Program-made: the position numbers and the translations under genes
Source: Bacteroidota bacterium
Lineage (GTDB): Bacteria > Bacteroidota > Bacteroidia > Bacteroidales > FEN-979
Direction of reading: 5' to 3'
DNA: 64,000 nt
Assembly (NCBI GenBank): GCA_026391355.1
Contig: JAPLDH010000038.1
Span: 1-64,000 of the forward strand
Notes under the pieces: generated by a model
Told to the model about the DNA's origin: nothing
The model's input: the letters and a program-made list of their open reading frames with translations, nothing else
Databases searched by the model: none
In this document: one piece after another, positions 9,726 to 19,740 of the stretch
How the letters are laid out: each line of letters begins with the position of its first letter
How positions within the stretch are numbered: position 1 is the stretch's first letter

Positions 9726-11483
9726 ATGAACAAAACGAAAGCAAAATTTGCAATTATTTATTTACTAAAAGGGAATGAAACACCTCTGAGTGATCGACGT
9801 CCATCTATAGCTGTTCTGCCTGATGAAATTTTCCGAGAAAATGATATGGAAGATTCCCTTGATCCTAAATTTGCCATCTATACCTATATTGCCTATAATG
9901 ATGATGAAATTAAAGTTGGAGATTTATTTGTCCAAAAGATGACGGTGTCACATAAAAAATGGAAATATCAGGTTGTTTTTCAATGTCATGATATTTCTAA
10001 AGGATTCCTTTATGATTTTGCTGGGCACGAATTCTTACCTGATAATGTCTATAAAGTCATTCTAGTAGATAGACAATTTCCAGAGAAATTTCTTGAGCAG
10101 GTTTTACTTGGTGTATTTGAAGATGGAGCAGAAATAGAAATTGAATGCTTTTATGAATTTGATAGAAATGCAAAAGCAGGATATATAGATTTATCAAAAA
10201 AAATACACCAGCAAGTCGAAATTAAAATAAAGAGTTGGGATCTTTTATATAAGGAGGAATTGGATTTCTTTGTTTATACGCATGAAGAAATAGAAGAAAT
10301 AGTGTCAAGTTTTTTTAACTCCAAAGAATTCAGGGAAAGTAAAAACAAGTTAATGGCGTTTAAGGGATTTTTCTGGAGAAATAAGAAAGAAGACCTTTCT
10401 AACACTAATCAAGAATTAATGACTTCTCAGCAAGAGAAATCAAATGAAACACTCAATAATTTATTAGACTATTTTCAATATTCTGAAGAAGAGGATAAAA
10501 TCATTTGCGGGCAAATGAGCATGTTACATCATTGCTTATATTCTGTTAAAATTATAAATGGAATAATAACTAAGGACGAGCCAATTCATTTAGATGCTGA
10601 TTATATTAATTTTAAAGCTTTTTTCGATGAGAGAGGTGATCAGACTGCAAGAATAGTATATAAATCAGGAGGAGTATTTAGAAGTGATTACAAATATTCA
10701 TATGATAGTAAAAATCGGTTATTGGAACAATCAAGTAAAGAGCTGAATGGTCCTGAGAGTCATGTCTTTCATTATTTTTATAATGAAGATAAATTAATAA
10801 AGACGGAAATCACTTTTATTTACAAACCAGATAGGTTCTCAGAACCTGATGATTTTGATGACTATGGAAATCCAATTTATAATTATTATAGAAATGATTC
10901 AGATTATTCAGTCGAAGAAGATGATACGCATTATGAAACAGAAATAATCATTTTTATATATGACGATCAGACTAAATTGTTAATAGAATCTGGCATTAAA
11001 ATCGAAGAACAATATATTAAAAAGGAAACATATTCATATTATCAAAATGATAAAGTTAAGGAACATGCTTGGTATATTAATAATGGTTCAGTATTATCTA
11101 AAAAACATGTTTATACATATCTTGATGATAATCATTCCGAAGTTAGAAAGTATGGTACAAATGGAGATATCTTCGAGGTCGTTGAAGAAAATAAGATTAA
11201 TAATCAGTTGATTAAGATAATTTATGAATATAAGTTTACCTGCTTTCAAAAAAAGGTGTTTACATATGACTTAAACAACTGGTTAGTTAAATACGAAATA
11301 TATTCTATTAACCATGATTTAGTTTCCACAGTTGATGAATTAGTTGAGAGCCGACTATTTGAATATGAATGTGATGTGAAAGGTAATTGGATTAAAAGGA
11401 TAGAATATTATAAAGTGAAGGGGAATATTAATTTTTATCCGATTACAATTACAGAAAGAGAAATAATATATTTTAATTTATGA
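9726..11483 (+). CDS. Hypothetical protein with YD-like beta repeats in its C-terminal half
   Basis: 585 aa long ORF, AT-rich; 'YKYSYDSKNRLLEQSSKEL...HYFYNEDKLIKTEITF' spacing is YD-like. No confident family. Confidence 0.6.
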   Translation: MNKTKAKFAIIYLLKGNETPLSDRRPSIAVLPDEIFRENDMEDSLDPKFAIYTYIAYNDDEIKVGDLFVQKMTVSHKKWKYQVVFQCHDISKGFLYDFAGHEFLPDNVYKVILVDRQFPEKFLEQVLLGVFEDGAEIEIECFYEFDRNAKAGYIDLSKKIHQQVEIKIKSWDLLYKEELDFFVYTHEEIEEIVSSFFNSKEFRESKNKLMAFKGFFWRNKKEDLSNTNQELMTSQQEKSNETLNNLLDYFQYSEEEDKIICGQMSMLHHCLYSVKIINGIITKDEPIHLDADYINFKAFFDERGDQTARIVYKSGGVFRSDYKYSYDSKNRLLEQSSKELNGPESHVFHYFYNEDKLIKTEITFIYKPDRFSEPDDFDDYGNPIYNYYRNDSDYSVEEDDTHYETEIIIFIYDDQTKLLIESGIKIEEQYIKKETYSYYQNDKVKEHAWYINNGSVLSKKHVYTYLDDNHSEVRKYGTNGDIFEVVEENKINNQLIKIIYEYKFTCFQKKVFTYDLNNWLVKYEIYSINHDLVSTVDELVESRLFEYECDVKGNWIKRIEYYKVKGNINFYPITITEREIIYFNL

Positions 11484-11568
11484 CATATATATTACAATTA
11501 CATGATTAAAACACATAATAATTTCCTTTCAATGTAACTCTTAAAATATTTGCTATTAAAGTTAAACA

Positions 11569-12123
11569 ATGACTCAAATGATTACTTTAGAATTTGACTT
11601 TTATAATCAATTCCTTCATGAGGGCAGTCCTTTTTATAATGATTTAAGAAAACTTGGAAATAAGAACTCGTTTAATATTTGGGTGCATGAAAATTTTAGA
11701 AGGTTTAAAGTTATAAATAAATTTCGAGAAGTCGTTCCCTCTTCCAAAACTTTAAAAGAATTAAGAGAAAAGAATTACGTCCATCATGCAGGCCAATGTC
11801 ATTATTCAGCAAAAGCACTCTGTATTTTATTAAACAATTGTGACTATGTGACAGGATTTATTCGGTGTTCAAATTTGGAATTTCCTATAATTACACACTC
11901 ATTTAATCTTCTAAACGGGAAACTTACAGATATTACACGATTAGATGAGAATTTTAAAGTAATCCAAACCTATTACTTTCCTCTGTCCCATGAATATTTT
12001 GGGGTAGTCATTCCAAAATCATTTGTGAATAATTTCAAGGAGGAGACGTTTTCGGTATACTCAATGAATCCACTTATTAACGAATGGTATATAAATCAAA
12101 CAGATAAAACTCTTGGACTTTAA
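11569..12123 (+). CDS. Hypothetical protein, possible papain/transglutaminase-like Cys-His-Asp fold
   Basis: 184 aa; ordered motifs 'HHAGQCHYSAKALC', 'ITHSFNLLNGKLTDITRLD' resemble a C...H...D triad. Confidence 0.5.
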   Translation: MTQMITLEFDFYNQFLHEGSPFYNDLRKLGNKNSFNIWVHENFRRFKVINKFREVVPSSKTLKELREKNYVHHAGQCHYSAKALCILLNNCDYVTGFIRCSNLEFPIITHSFNLLNGKLTDITRLDENFKVIQTYYFPLSHEYFGVVIPKSFVNNFKEETFSVYSMNPLINEWYINQTDKTLGL

Positions 12124-12260
12124 TTTCAGGCTTATAACAAAACTGAGATGAATTTTCATGCACTTTAGGGTTAGGAAAAGCCAGATCAAAACTAAGCTTA
12201 ATATTTTTACGTGTGATGTGATATTTTAAAATTTTGCAAACTGTTTTTTATTCGACTTTT

Positions 12261-12325
12261 TCGGCTAAAGCCCTTACTTTATTTGGCTTTCTGAAACCCC
12301 GGCCTGAAGGCCAGGGTAATTCAAA
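12261..12325. repeat. Right inverted REP-like palindromic element
   Basis: tcggctaaagccc...aaaccccggcctgaaggccagggtaattcaaa; its reverse complement matches the layout of 9578-9643. Confidence 0.7.
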
Positions 12326-12381
12326 CCACGAATATATTTGATCTTTATTAAGAATTATTTTGATCAACCAACATAAAGATA

Positions 12382-14244
12382 ATGAAAACGATACCGGGAG
12401 ACAATACCAACAAAAGAAAAATCCTCACTTTCATCGCTGTTTATTCTGTCATTACCTTAGCCTGTACCGGGGTTTATTTTCAAACCATCTTCTATGATTT
12501 CACAAGACACGATGATAATATAATCATAATCAACAACCTGGCTTACCTTAAAGATCTTTCAAACCTGCCGGATGCCATCCTTACTGATGCCTGGTACAGA
12601 CATAAAGAGATCGAACTTTACCGTCCATTGCAGAATGTTTCTTTTATGATGGATGCACAATGGGGCGGAGATATCAAATTTGTAACACACCTCACGAACC
12701 TTATCCTTCATATACTTTGCTGTATATCCATCTTTCATCTCCTGATCCTGCTAAGGTTCAGAAAAAAGTATGCATTGGCAGGGGCATTGATATATGCAGT
12801 TCATTACCTGTTCCTCCATGCTGTGATCTGGGGTCCGGCACGGGGTGACCTTCTTCTCTCCCTGTTTTCTTTCCTTGCCATGATCACTTTTATCCTTCTC
12901 CTCCAACGGGGCAGGTGGTATTATAATGTCCTCCATATTTTAACCTTTGCCCTGGCATTGTTTTCCAAAGAAACTGCAATCACACTACCCGTCATTTTCC
13001 TGTTCTATCTCCTTCTTTTTAATAAGAAAAGATTGTGGGATAAAAATAACCTGGTTCTTGTGGCTTCTTATGTCATCATTATCATTATTTTCTACAGCTT
13101 AAGAGATCTCTCCATTGCCAAATCACAACAGGCAGTCGGTATCGGTCCTCTCATACTTAATCTCAGAACCATCCCGGAGGTGATCATCAAATTCTTCATC
13201 CCTTTGAATTTTTCCACAATGCCCTCTTTTGACCTTCTTGCCACTCTTCTTGGAACCCTTGTGATGATTGGGATGACGACCTTCTTTGTGGTGAAAAAGA
13301 AATTCTTCAATAATACCATTCTGTTTTCATTGCTCTGGTTTGGTTTATTCCTGCTTCCCGGGATTGCATACCGTCCTGAATTTGCATCCTATACGTACGA
13401 ATATCTTGATCACCGTGATTATCTTCCCTGCTTTGGGTTGCTGATGATCCTTTTATTTCCGGTTCAGGAAATCGAAACCGGCTCCCGCAAAGCCTACTTC
13501 CCAAAATTGATTCTCGCATTTTTTATCGTTATAATAGCATACCTTATCTCCATGAATTTTTATCTTCATCCGATCTATAAGAACCCGTTTGCTTACTCTC
13601 AAAGCGCTATTCAGAAAAATCCGAGATGTTCGATGGCCTATTTTATTCATGGAAATGAGATTTACAATATGGGGAAAAAGGAAGAAGCGTTGAGTGATTT
13701 TACCAATGCCGTCAAATATTATCCGAAATTCTATGATGCACGATACAACAAGGCAGCGCTCCTGTTCCAGAAAAAAATGTTCCCTGAAGCTTTGGAAGAC
13801 CTGAACTACCTGCTGGAAGCCAAACCTGATTATAACACCCAGTCGTATTTTATGCGGGGAATCATTGAATTTGATCTCCACGATGCCGATGCTTCAAAAC
13901 GCGACTTTGAAAATGTGTTGAAAGTTGATCCCGGAAATCAGGGTGCAAAGCAATACTTGTCGAATATTGAAAAGATCCAGAGTAACATTTCGCCTGCGCT
14001 TCAATTGGCTGCGAAATTCAATGAAGCAGGTATCAATGAAGGCCAGAAGGGTCATTATAAAGAAGCTTTGGATTTTTTCAATAAGGCACTGGCAGAAGCG
14101 CCTGATTTCGATCAGGCCATGGTAAACGCCGGAAACTGTAAGCATGCACTGGGTGATCTTGAAGGAGCTTGCGTGGATTGGAAAAAAGCTGCTGCCCACG
14201 GGAATAAATCCGCCCGGGAATTAATTGGCCAATTCTGTAAATAG
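12382..14244 (+). CDS. TMTC-like GT-C glycosyltransferase/TPR membrane protein
   Basis: 620 aa; multi-TM N-terminus with 'FTRHDDNIIIINN...YRPLQNVSFMMD' and 'ALFSKETAITLPV', then C-terminal TPR repeats. Confidence 0.75.
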   Translation: MKTIPGDNTNKRKILTFIAVYSVITLACTGVYFQTIFYDFTRHDDNIIIINNLAYLKDLSNLPDAILTDAWYRHKEIELYRPLQNVSFMMDAQWGGDIKFVTHLTNLILHILCCISIFHLLILLRFRKKYALAGALIYAVHYLFLHAVIWGPARGDLLLSLFSFLAMITFILLLQRGRWYYNVLHILTFALALFSKETAITLPVIFLFYLLLFNKKRLWDKNNLVLVASYVIIIIIFYSLRDLSIAKSQQAVGIGPLILNLRTIPEVIIKFFIPLNFSTMPSFDLLATLLGTLVMIGMTTFFVVKKKFFNNTILFSLLWFGLFLLPGIAYRPEFASYTYEYLDHRDYLPCFGLLMILLFPVQEIETGSRKAYFPKLILAFFIVIIAYLISMNFYLHPIYKNPFAYSQSAIQKNPRCSMAYFIHGNEIYNMGKKEEALSDFTNAVKYYPKFYDARYNKAALLFQKKMFPEALEDLNYLLEAKPDYNTQSYFMRGIIEFDLHDADASKRDFENVLKVDPGNQGAKQYLSNIEKIQSNISPALQLAAKFNEAGINEGQKGHYKEALDFFNKALAEAPDFDQAMVNAGNCKHALGDLEGACVDWKKAAAHGNKSARELIGQFCK

Positions 14245-14268
14245 TAATCAACAAAATAGTATCTCAAT

Positions 14269-15627
14269 ATGAAATCCCGGATCCTCTTATTATGCTGCAT
14301 CTTGTCTCTTTCAGTTACCCTTTTTGGCAGGCCCATGAGTGACAAACAAAAAGCAGCGCAATGTGAAAAAATCAAAGCAGCCACACGACATGCATGGGAA
14401 GGGTATAAGAAATACGCCTGGGGATTTGATGCATTAAAACCCATCAGTAAACAGGGACAAAACTGGTACGGGGTTTCATTTCTAATGACACCGGTAGATG
14501 CCTTTGATACCTTTACCCTGATGGGACTGGATAAAGAAGCCAGAGAGGCCAAGGAACTTGTTTTATCAAAACTGACCTTTGATGTCGATCAGGAGGTGCA
14601 ACTTTTCGAGGTAAGCATCCGGTTGCTGGGTGGATTACTATCATCCTATGAGTTGGATGGGGATCCCGGATATCTGACCCTGGCAAAAGACCTGGGACGA
14701 AGGCTGCTTCCTGCCTTTCATTCTGAGACAGGAATGCCATGGCGATATGTAAATCTGAAAACAGGAAAAACAAGGGATTCGCTAAGTAACCCTGCAGAGA
14801 TCGGTACCTACCTCCTGGAATTCGGCAAGTTGACCCAATTTACCGGGGATTCGGTATATTTCAAAACAGCGAAAAAAGCCGCTTTGATGGTTTACAGAAA
14901 CCGCAGCGACAATGATCTGGTTGGAACCATCATCGATGTTACCACAGGAATGTGGAAAAACCGGGAAAGCCAGATTGGCGCAAGGATCGATTCATACTAT
15001 GAATATCTTTATAAATCCTGGAAACTTTTCGGAGATGAAAATTGTCATCATGCCTGGGAGGTATCCAATAAAGCAATAAAGAAATTTCTGCTGACAAAAA
15101 CTCCCAACGGTTCTTTCTTTACACGGGTGAACATGATTTCAGGCAAGGAAACCCATCCTTATTACGGGGCATTGGATGCATTTTATGCCGGTATTCTTGC
15201 GCTCTCAGGAGATATTGAAACAGCATCCGAAGTTCAGAAAGGTAATTTTTATATGTGGACCCATTTTAAGATCGAACCCGAAGAGTTTGACTTCAAAAAA
15301 GATTCCGTGATCTCTCCCGAATATCCTCTTCGCCCAGAGAACCTGGAAAGTTGTTTTTATCTCTACAGGATGACGAAGGAGGATCAGTATCTCAGGATGG
15401 GCAAGCGAATGATCGGTGACATCCTGAAAAAATGCAGGACAAATGCAGGTTTTGCCGAAGTGAAGAACGTAAAGCCCCTTCAACTGAGCGATTCCATGGA
15501 AAGCTTCTTCCTGGCAGAAACCCTGAAGTATGCCTGGCTTCTCTTTGCTCCGGAATCAACCCTGGACCTGAATAAGGTGGTATTTAATACGGAAGCGCAT
15601 CCGCTTAAAATTCAACTGATGAACTAG
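14269..15627 (+). CDS. Glycoside hydrolase family 47 (class I alpha-1,2-mannosidase-like), exported
   Basis: 452 aa; 'HAWEGYKKYAWGFDALKPISK', 'PVDAFDTFTLMGL', 'VFNTEAHPLKI', 'MESFFLAETLKYAWLLF' match GH47 signatures. Confidence 0.92.
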   Translation: MKSRILLLCCILSLSVTLFGRPMSDKQKAAQCEKIKAATRHAWEGYKKYAWGFDALKPISKQGQNWYGVSFLMTPVDAFDTFTLMGLDKEAREAKELVLSKLTFDVDQEVQLFEVSIRLLGGLLSSYELDGDPGYLTLAKDLGRRLLPAFHSETGMPWRYVNLKTGKTRDSLSNPAEIGTYLLEFGKLTQFTGDSVYFKTAKKAALMVYRNRSDNDLVGTIIDVTTGMWKNRESQIGARIDSYYEYLYKSWKLFGDENCHHAWEVSNKAIKKFLLTKTPNGSFFTRVNMISGKETHPYYGALDAFYAGILALSGDIETASEVQKGNFYMWTHFKIEPEEFDFKKDSVISPEYPLRPENLESCFYLYRMTKEDQYLRMGKRMIGDILKKCRTNAGFAEVKNVKPLQLSDSMESFFLAETLKYAWLLFAPESTLDLNKVVFNTEAHPLKIQLMN

Positions 15628-15661
15628 TGAACTGGTGAGTTGGGGAGCACGTCATTAGTCT

Positions 15662-15694
15662 TTGGAAACTGGGAACTGGGAACTGGGAACTGGG
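15662..15694. repeat. Tandem micro-repeat (CTGGGAA)n
   Basis: ggaaactgggaactgggaactgggaactggga read directly. Confidence 0.85.
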
Positions 15695-15717
15695 ATCTTT
15701 GTCCATCTGTCACCATG

Positions 15718-18369
15718 TCACCGTGTCATCCCTTTCAACGATCTGATCTGCTCCTCCATCACTGAAATCTTCCCTTCCGCATCGGCCTGTTTCCTGCGCT
15801 CTGCTTCAACAACCTTTTCCGGCGCTCCTTCTGTGAATTTCTTGTTATCCAGCTTCTTCATCACCATTTGCAGGAATCCCCTGGTATAGGAAAGTTCTTC
15901 CTCCAGTTTCCTGATCTCGGCCTCCTTATCCACACTGTGCGTCAACGGAATGTAGAACTCTGTATTCCTGACAATAAAAGAAACCCCTGCAGAGATCTTC
16001 TCCTCCGTGTAACTGAGTTCGCTGAGATTACATAGCTTAACAACCACAGGATCAAAGGTTAAATCAGGGATCTCCCCCAAATTTTTCCGGATACAAAGAG
16101 GAATTGGTTCCTTGAAAGCAATATTTTTCTCCTTACGGATATTCCGGATTGCTATAATGACTTCTTCGGCAACAGCAAATTTCTTGATCAGTTCCTTATC
16201 GAATTCGCCGGCCTTGGGCATTGGAGCATGCATGATCGTTTCATCATCTTGCCTCTCTTTCAGGATATGCCAGGCCTCTTCCGTTATAAAAGGCATAAAA
16301 GGGTGTAAAAGTCTGACGATCTGATCAAAATATCCGATAGTCGTTTCATAAGTGACCTTGTCGATGGGTTTCTGATAAGCGGGTTTTATCATCTCGAGGT
16401 ACCAGGAGCAGAAATCATCCCATACGAGTTTATAGATTGTCATCAGAATTTCCGACAGACGATAGTTTTCAAAGAGATCATTGATATTGACGATGGTCGA
16501 ACTGAGAACAGCATTGAACCATTCAATCGAAATACGATTATTTTCGGGCTGTTTCAAAGATTCGTCCACCTCCCAGCCTTTCACGAGGCGAAGGGCATTC
16601 CATATCTTGTTGCAAAAATTCCTTCCCTGCTCGATCAGTCCTTCATCATAAAGGAGGTCATTCCCAGCAGGAGAACATAGGAGCATTCCCACCCTCACGG
16701 CATCTGCACCAAATTGCCCGATCAATTCCATCGGTTCCGGTGAATTACCCAGGGATTTGGACATCTTCCTGCCCATTTTATCCCGTACCATCCCTGTAAA
16801 ATAAACGGAATGGAAGGGGATCTTTCCACGGTATTCCCAACCGGCCATAATCATTCTTGCAACCCAGAAGAAAATGATATCAGGTGCAGTGATCAGCACA
16901 CTGGTCGGATAATAGTATTTTATATCGGGATTATCAGGAAACCGGATGCCGTCAAAAACCGAGATAGGCCATAACCACGACGAAAACCAGGTATCCAGCA
17001 CATCCTCATCCTGCTTAAGATCTTCTATCTTTAATTTTGAATTTTGATATTTAACTATTGAATTGGCAAGATCCAGTGCCTCTTCCCCTGATTTGGCCAC
17101 AAAGATTTCCCCGTCAGGGGTATAATATGCCGGGATCCTGTGTCCCCACCATAATTGCCGGGAGATGCACCAATCGGTTACATTCTCCATCCAATGCTGG
17201 TACATGTTTTTATACTTCGCCGGATGAAAACGCACTGTATCATTCATTACCAGATCCAGTGCCGGTTTGGCAAGATCCTTCATTCGCATGAACCACTGTA
17301 TTGAAATCCTTGGCTCGATAGCTGCGTCAGTTCTTTGGGAATAGCCAACTTTATTGATATACTCCTCAATTTTAACAATATGGCCATTTTGCTGCAGTTC
17401 TTCCGAAATCTTTTTCCTGACAACAAAACGGTCTTCCCCTACAAATAACCGGGCAGCCACACTCATTGTACCATCCGGATTAAAAGTATCCACAACCTCC
17501 AAATTATATTTTATCCCAAGGTTATAGTCATTGATATCATGAGCAGGGGTAACTTTCAGTGCGCCGGTCCCGAATTCACGATCGACATATTCATCGAAAA
17601 TAACCGGGATTGACCGGTTGATCAATGGAACCAGCACTCTTTTTCCCTTCAGGTGCCGGTAGCGTTCATCCAGCGGATGTACGCAAAGACCTGTATCGCC
17701 GAGGATCGTTTCCGGGCGGGTAGTCGCCACGGTCACCCAGTCATCCTTCGTTCCTTCCACCTGGTACCTGACATAGTAAAGCTTCGACTGCACCTCCTTG
17801 TAGATCACCTCTTCATCGGAAAGGGCGGTCAGGGCTTTCGGATCCCAGTTGACCATCCTTACTCCCCGATAGATCAGTCCCTTGTTGTAAAGATCTACAA
17901 AAACGGAAATTACCGACTCATACAATGCAGGATCCATGGTAAAACAAGTCCGCTCCCAATCGCAGGAAGCGCCAAGTTTCTTTAACTGCTCCAGGATGAT
18001 TCCTCCATGTTTTTCCCTCCACTCCCATGCATGTTTCAGGAACTCATCACGTGAAATCGAGGCTTTTTCGATGCCTGCTTCTTTCAGTTTGTTCACGACT
18101 TTTGCTTCTGTAGCAATGGAGGCATGGTCTGTTCCCGGCAACCACTCTGCATTTAAGCCCAGCATCCTTGCTCTTCTGACAAGTACATCCTGGATCGTAT
18201 TGTTAAGCATATGGCCCATGTGCAGAACACCCGTTACATTTGGCGGAGGAATTACAATGGTAAACGACTCCCGGTTGTCAGGTTCGGAATGAAAAAAACG
18301 GTTCTTCAACCAGAAGTCATACCATTTATCTTCAACGATCGAGGGATCATATTTCGAAGCTAACTCCAT
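15718..18369 (-). CDS. valS: Valyl-tRNA synthetase
   Basis: 883 aa; '[21 protein letters not shown]', '[15 protein letters not shown]', '[12 protein letters not shown]'. Confidence 0.97.
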   Translation of the reverse strand: MELASKYDPSIVEDKWYDFWLKNRFFHSEPDNRESFTIVIPPPNVTGVLHMGHMLNNTIQDVLVRRARMLGLNAEWLPGTDHASIATEAKVVNKLKEAGIEKASISRDEFLKHAWEWREKHGGIILEQLKKLGASCDWERTCFTMDPALYESVISVFVDLYNKGLIYRGVRMVNWDPKALTALSDEEVIYKEVQSKLYYVRYQVEGTKDDWVTVATTRPETILGDTGLCVHPLDERYRHLKGKRVLVPLINRSIPVIFDEYVDREFGTGALKVTPAHDINDYNLGIKYNLEVVDTFNPDGTMSVAARLFVGEDRFVVRKKISEELQQNGHIVKIEEYINKVGYSQRTDAAIEPRISIQWFMRMKDLAKPALDLVMNDTVRFHPAKYKNMYQHWMENVTDWCISRQLWWGHRIPAYYTPDGEIFVAKSGEEALDLANSIVKYQNSKLKIEDLKQDEDVLDTWFSSWLWPISVFDGIRFPDNPDIKYYYPTSVLITAPDIIFFWVARMIMAGWEYRGKIPFHSVYFTGMVRDKMGRKMSKSLGNSPEPMELIGQFGADAVRVGMLLCSPAGNDLLYDEGLIEQGRNFCNKIWNALRLVKGWEVDESLKQPENNRISIEWFNAVLSSTIVNINDLFENYRLSEILMTIYKLVWDDFCSWYLEMIKPAYQKPIDKVTYETTIGYFDQIVRLLHPFMPFITEEAWHILKERQDDETIMHAPMPKAGEFDKELIKKFAVAEEVIIAIRNIRKEKNIAFKEPIPLCIRKNLGEIPDLTFDPVVVKLCNLSELSYTEEKISAGVSFIVRNTEFYIPLTHSVDKEAEIRKLEEELSYTRGFLQMVMKKLDNKKFTEGAPEKVVEAERRKQADAEGKISVMEEQIRSLKGMTR

Positions 18370-18407
18370 ATCCTATTATTTCATAATCCATAATTCATCT
18401 TTGGATA

Positions 18408-19343
18408 TTACATCATTCGCTCCCGCTTGACAAGATAAGGAAGGAGAACCTGTTGAAATCCTGCATTGATATCTGCCTCAACAAAGTCGATGTGATATTG
18501 CCCGCAGCGGAGTTTGAGTTCAGATCTGTACTTCTCAATGGTGGCAAGGTATTGTTCCCTGACTTTTGCCGGAAAAGCTTTCAGTTCTTCCCCGCTTTCA
18601 AGATCGATGAAACGGTAAGGTCGGTTGTCAAAATCAAAGTCAAGTTCCTTACCCTTGTCAACCACATGAAACAGTACAACCTCATGGCGGTTGTGACGCA
18701 AATGCTGTAAGGCCGAAAAAAGGTCTTCATTGTTTGCAATATTTTCAAACATATCGCTGAGAACGATCACCAGCGAACGCTTGTGAATCCTTTCAGCGAC
18801 CTGGTGCAAGGCATCGACAGCGGCGGTCTTTTTCCTGACATCCGGTGAGATCGGATGAAGCAGCCTTTCAAGTTCCGTATAAAGATACTTGTTATGAACC
18901 GAACTCGACTTGGCCTGCGTATGCAATTCTATCGTATCGGAAAAGATACTGATACCTGCAGCATCTCTCTGCTTTCTCAGCAGGTTGATCAGGGCAGCAG
19001 CCACATATATTGAAAAGGTAATTTTATTGGGATGTTCCAGCGAAGGCTTCTCAAGTACCGGGTAGTACATGGAGGACGAATTATCAAGGATAATCTGGCA
19101 GCGAAGGTTGGTCTCTTCTTCAAATCGTTTTGTGTATAACCTGTCGGTGCGGCCAAACAACTTCCAGTCGATATTTTTTACCGATTCACCGGTGTTATAT
19201 TGCCGATGTTCGGCAAATTCCACAGAAAATCCATGAAACGGACTTTTATGAAGCCCGGTGATAAATCCTTCTACAACCTGCTTCGCTATAATTTCAAGTG
19301 AACCAAACTGCCGGAAACTGGATTGATCGATCTCAAAGGCCAT
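18408..19343 (-). CDS. DUF58 domain-containing protein
   Basis: 311 aa; 'GFSVEFAEHRQYNTGESVKNIDWKLFGRTDRLYTKRFEEETNLRCQIILDNSSSM'. Confidence 0.92.
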   Translation of the reverse strand: MAFEIDQSSFRQFGSLEIIAKQVVEGFITGLHKSPFHGFSVEFAEHRQYNTGESVKNIDWKLFGRTDRLYTKRFEEETNLRCQIILDNSSSMYYPVLEKPSLEHPNKITFSIYVAAALINLLRKQRDAAGISIFSDTIELHTQAKSSSVHNKYLYTELERLLHPISPDVRKKTAAVDALHQVAERIHKRSLVIVLSDMFENIANNEDLFSALQHLRHNRHEVVLFHVVDKGKELDFDFDNRPYRFIDLESGEELKAFPAKVREQYLATIEKYRSELKLRCGQYHIDFVEADINAGFQQVLLPYLVKRERMM

Positions 19344-19366
19344 TGACAGGAGAGTAATAATGTCCT

Positions 19367-19684
19367 TTAAATATGCTTTTCAACAAGCGACTTATAAACC
19401 GACTTAGGGACTGAACCTACCTGTTTATCAACTACCTCGCCATTCTTAATGAATAGTACAGTAGGGATGTTCCTTACCCTGTATTTAGCGGTAACATCGG
19501 GGTTTTCATCAACATCGATCTCTCCAACTACGATCCTGCCTTCGTATTCACTGGCCAGATCATGGATGATCGGACCAACGACACGGCATGGACCGCACCA
19601 CTCAGCAGAAAAATCAACTACAGCAAGTTTATCCGATTTCAGCACTTTTTCCTCAAAAGTGGCATCTGTTAATGTTTCAAACAT
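19367..19684 (-). CDS. trxA: Thioredoxin
   Basis: 105 aa; 'VVDFSAEWCGPCRVVGPI' active site, 'YRVRNIPTVLFIKNGE'. Confidence 0.96.
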   Translation of the reverse strand: MFETLTDATFEEKVLKSDKLAVVDFSAEWCGPCRVVGPIIHDLASEYEGRIVVGEIDVDENPDVTAKYRVRNIPTVLFIKNGEVVDKQVGSVPKSVYKSLVEKHI

Positions 19685-19740
19685 ATATCTAAACTATTAA
19701 AAATGATAAATTTTCAGGATCACAAAATTACAAAAAATGT

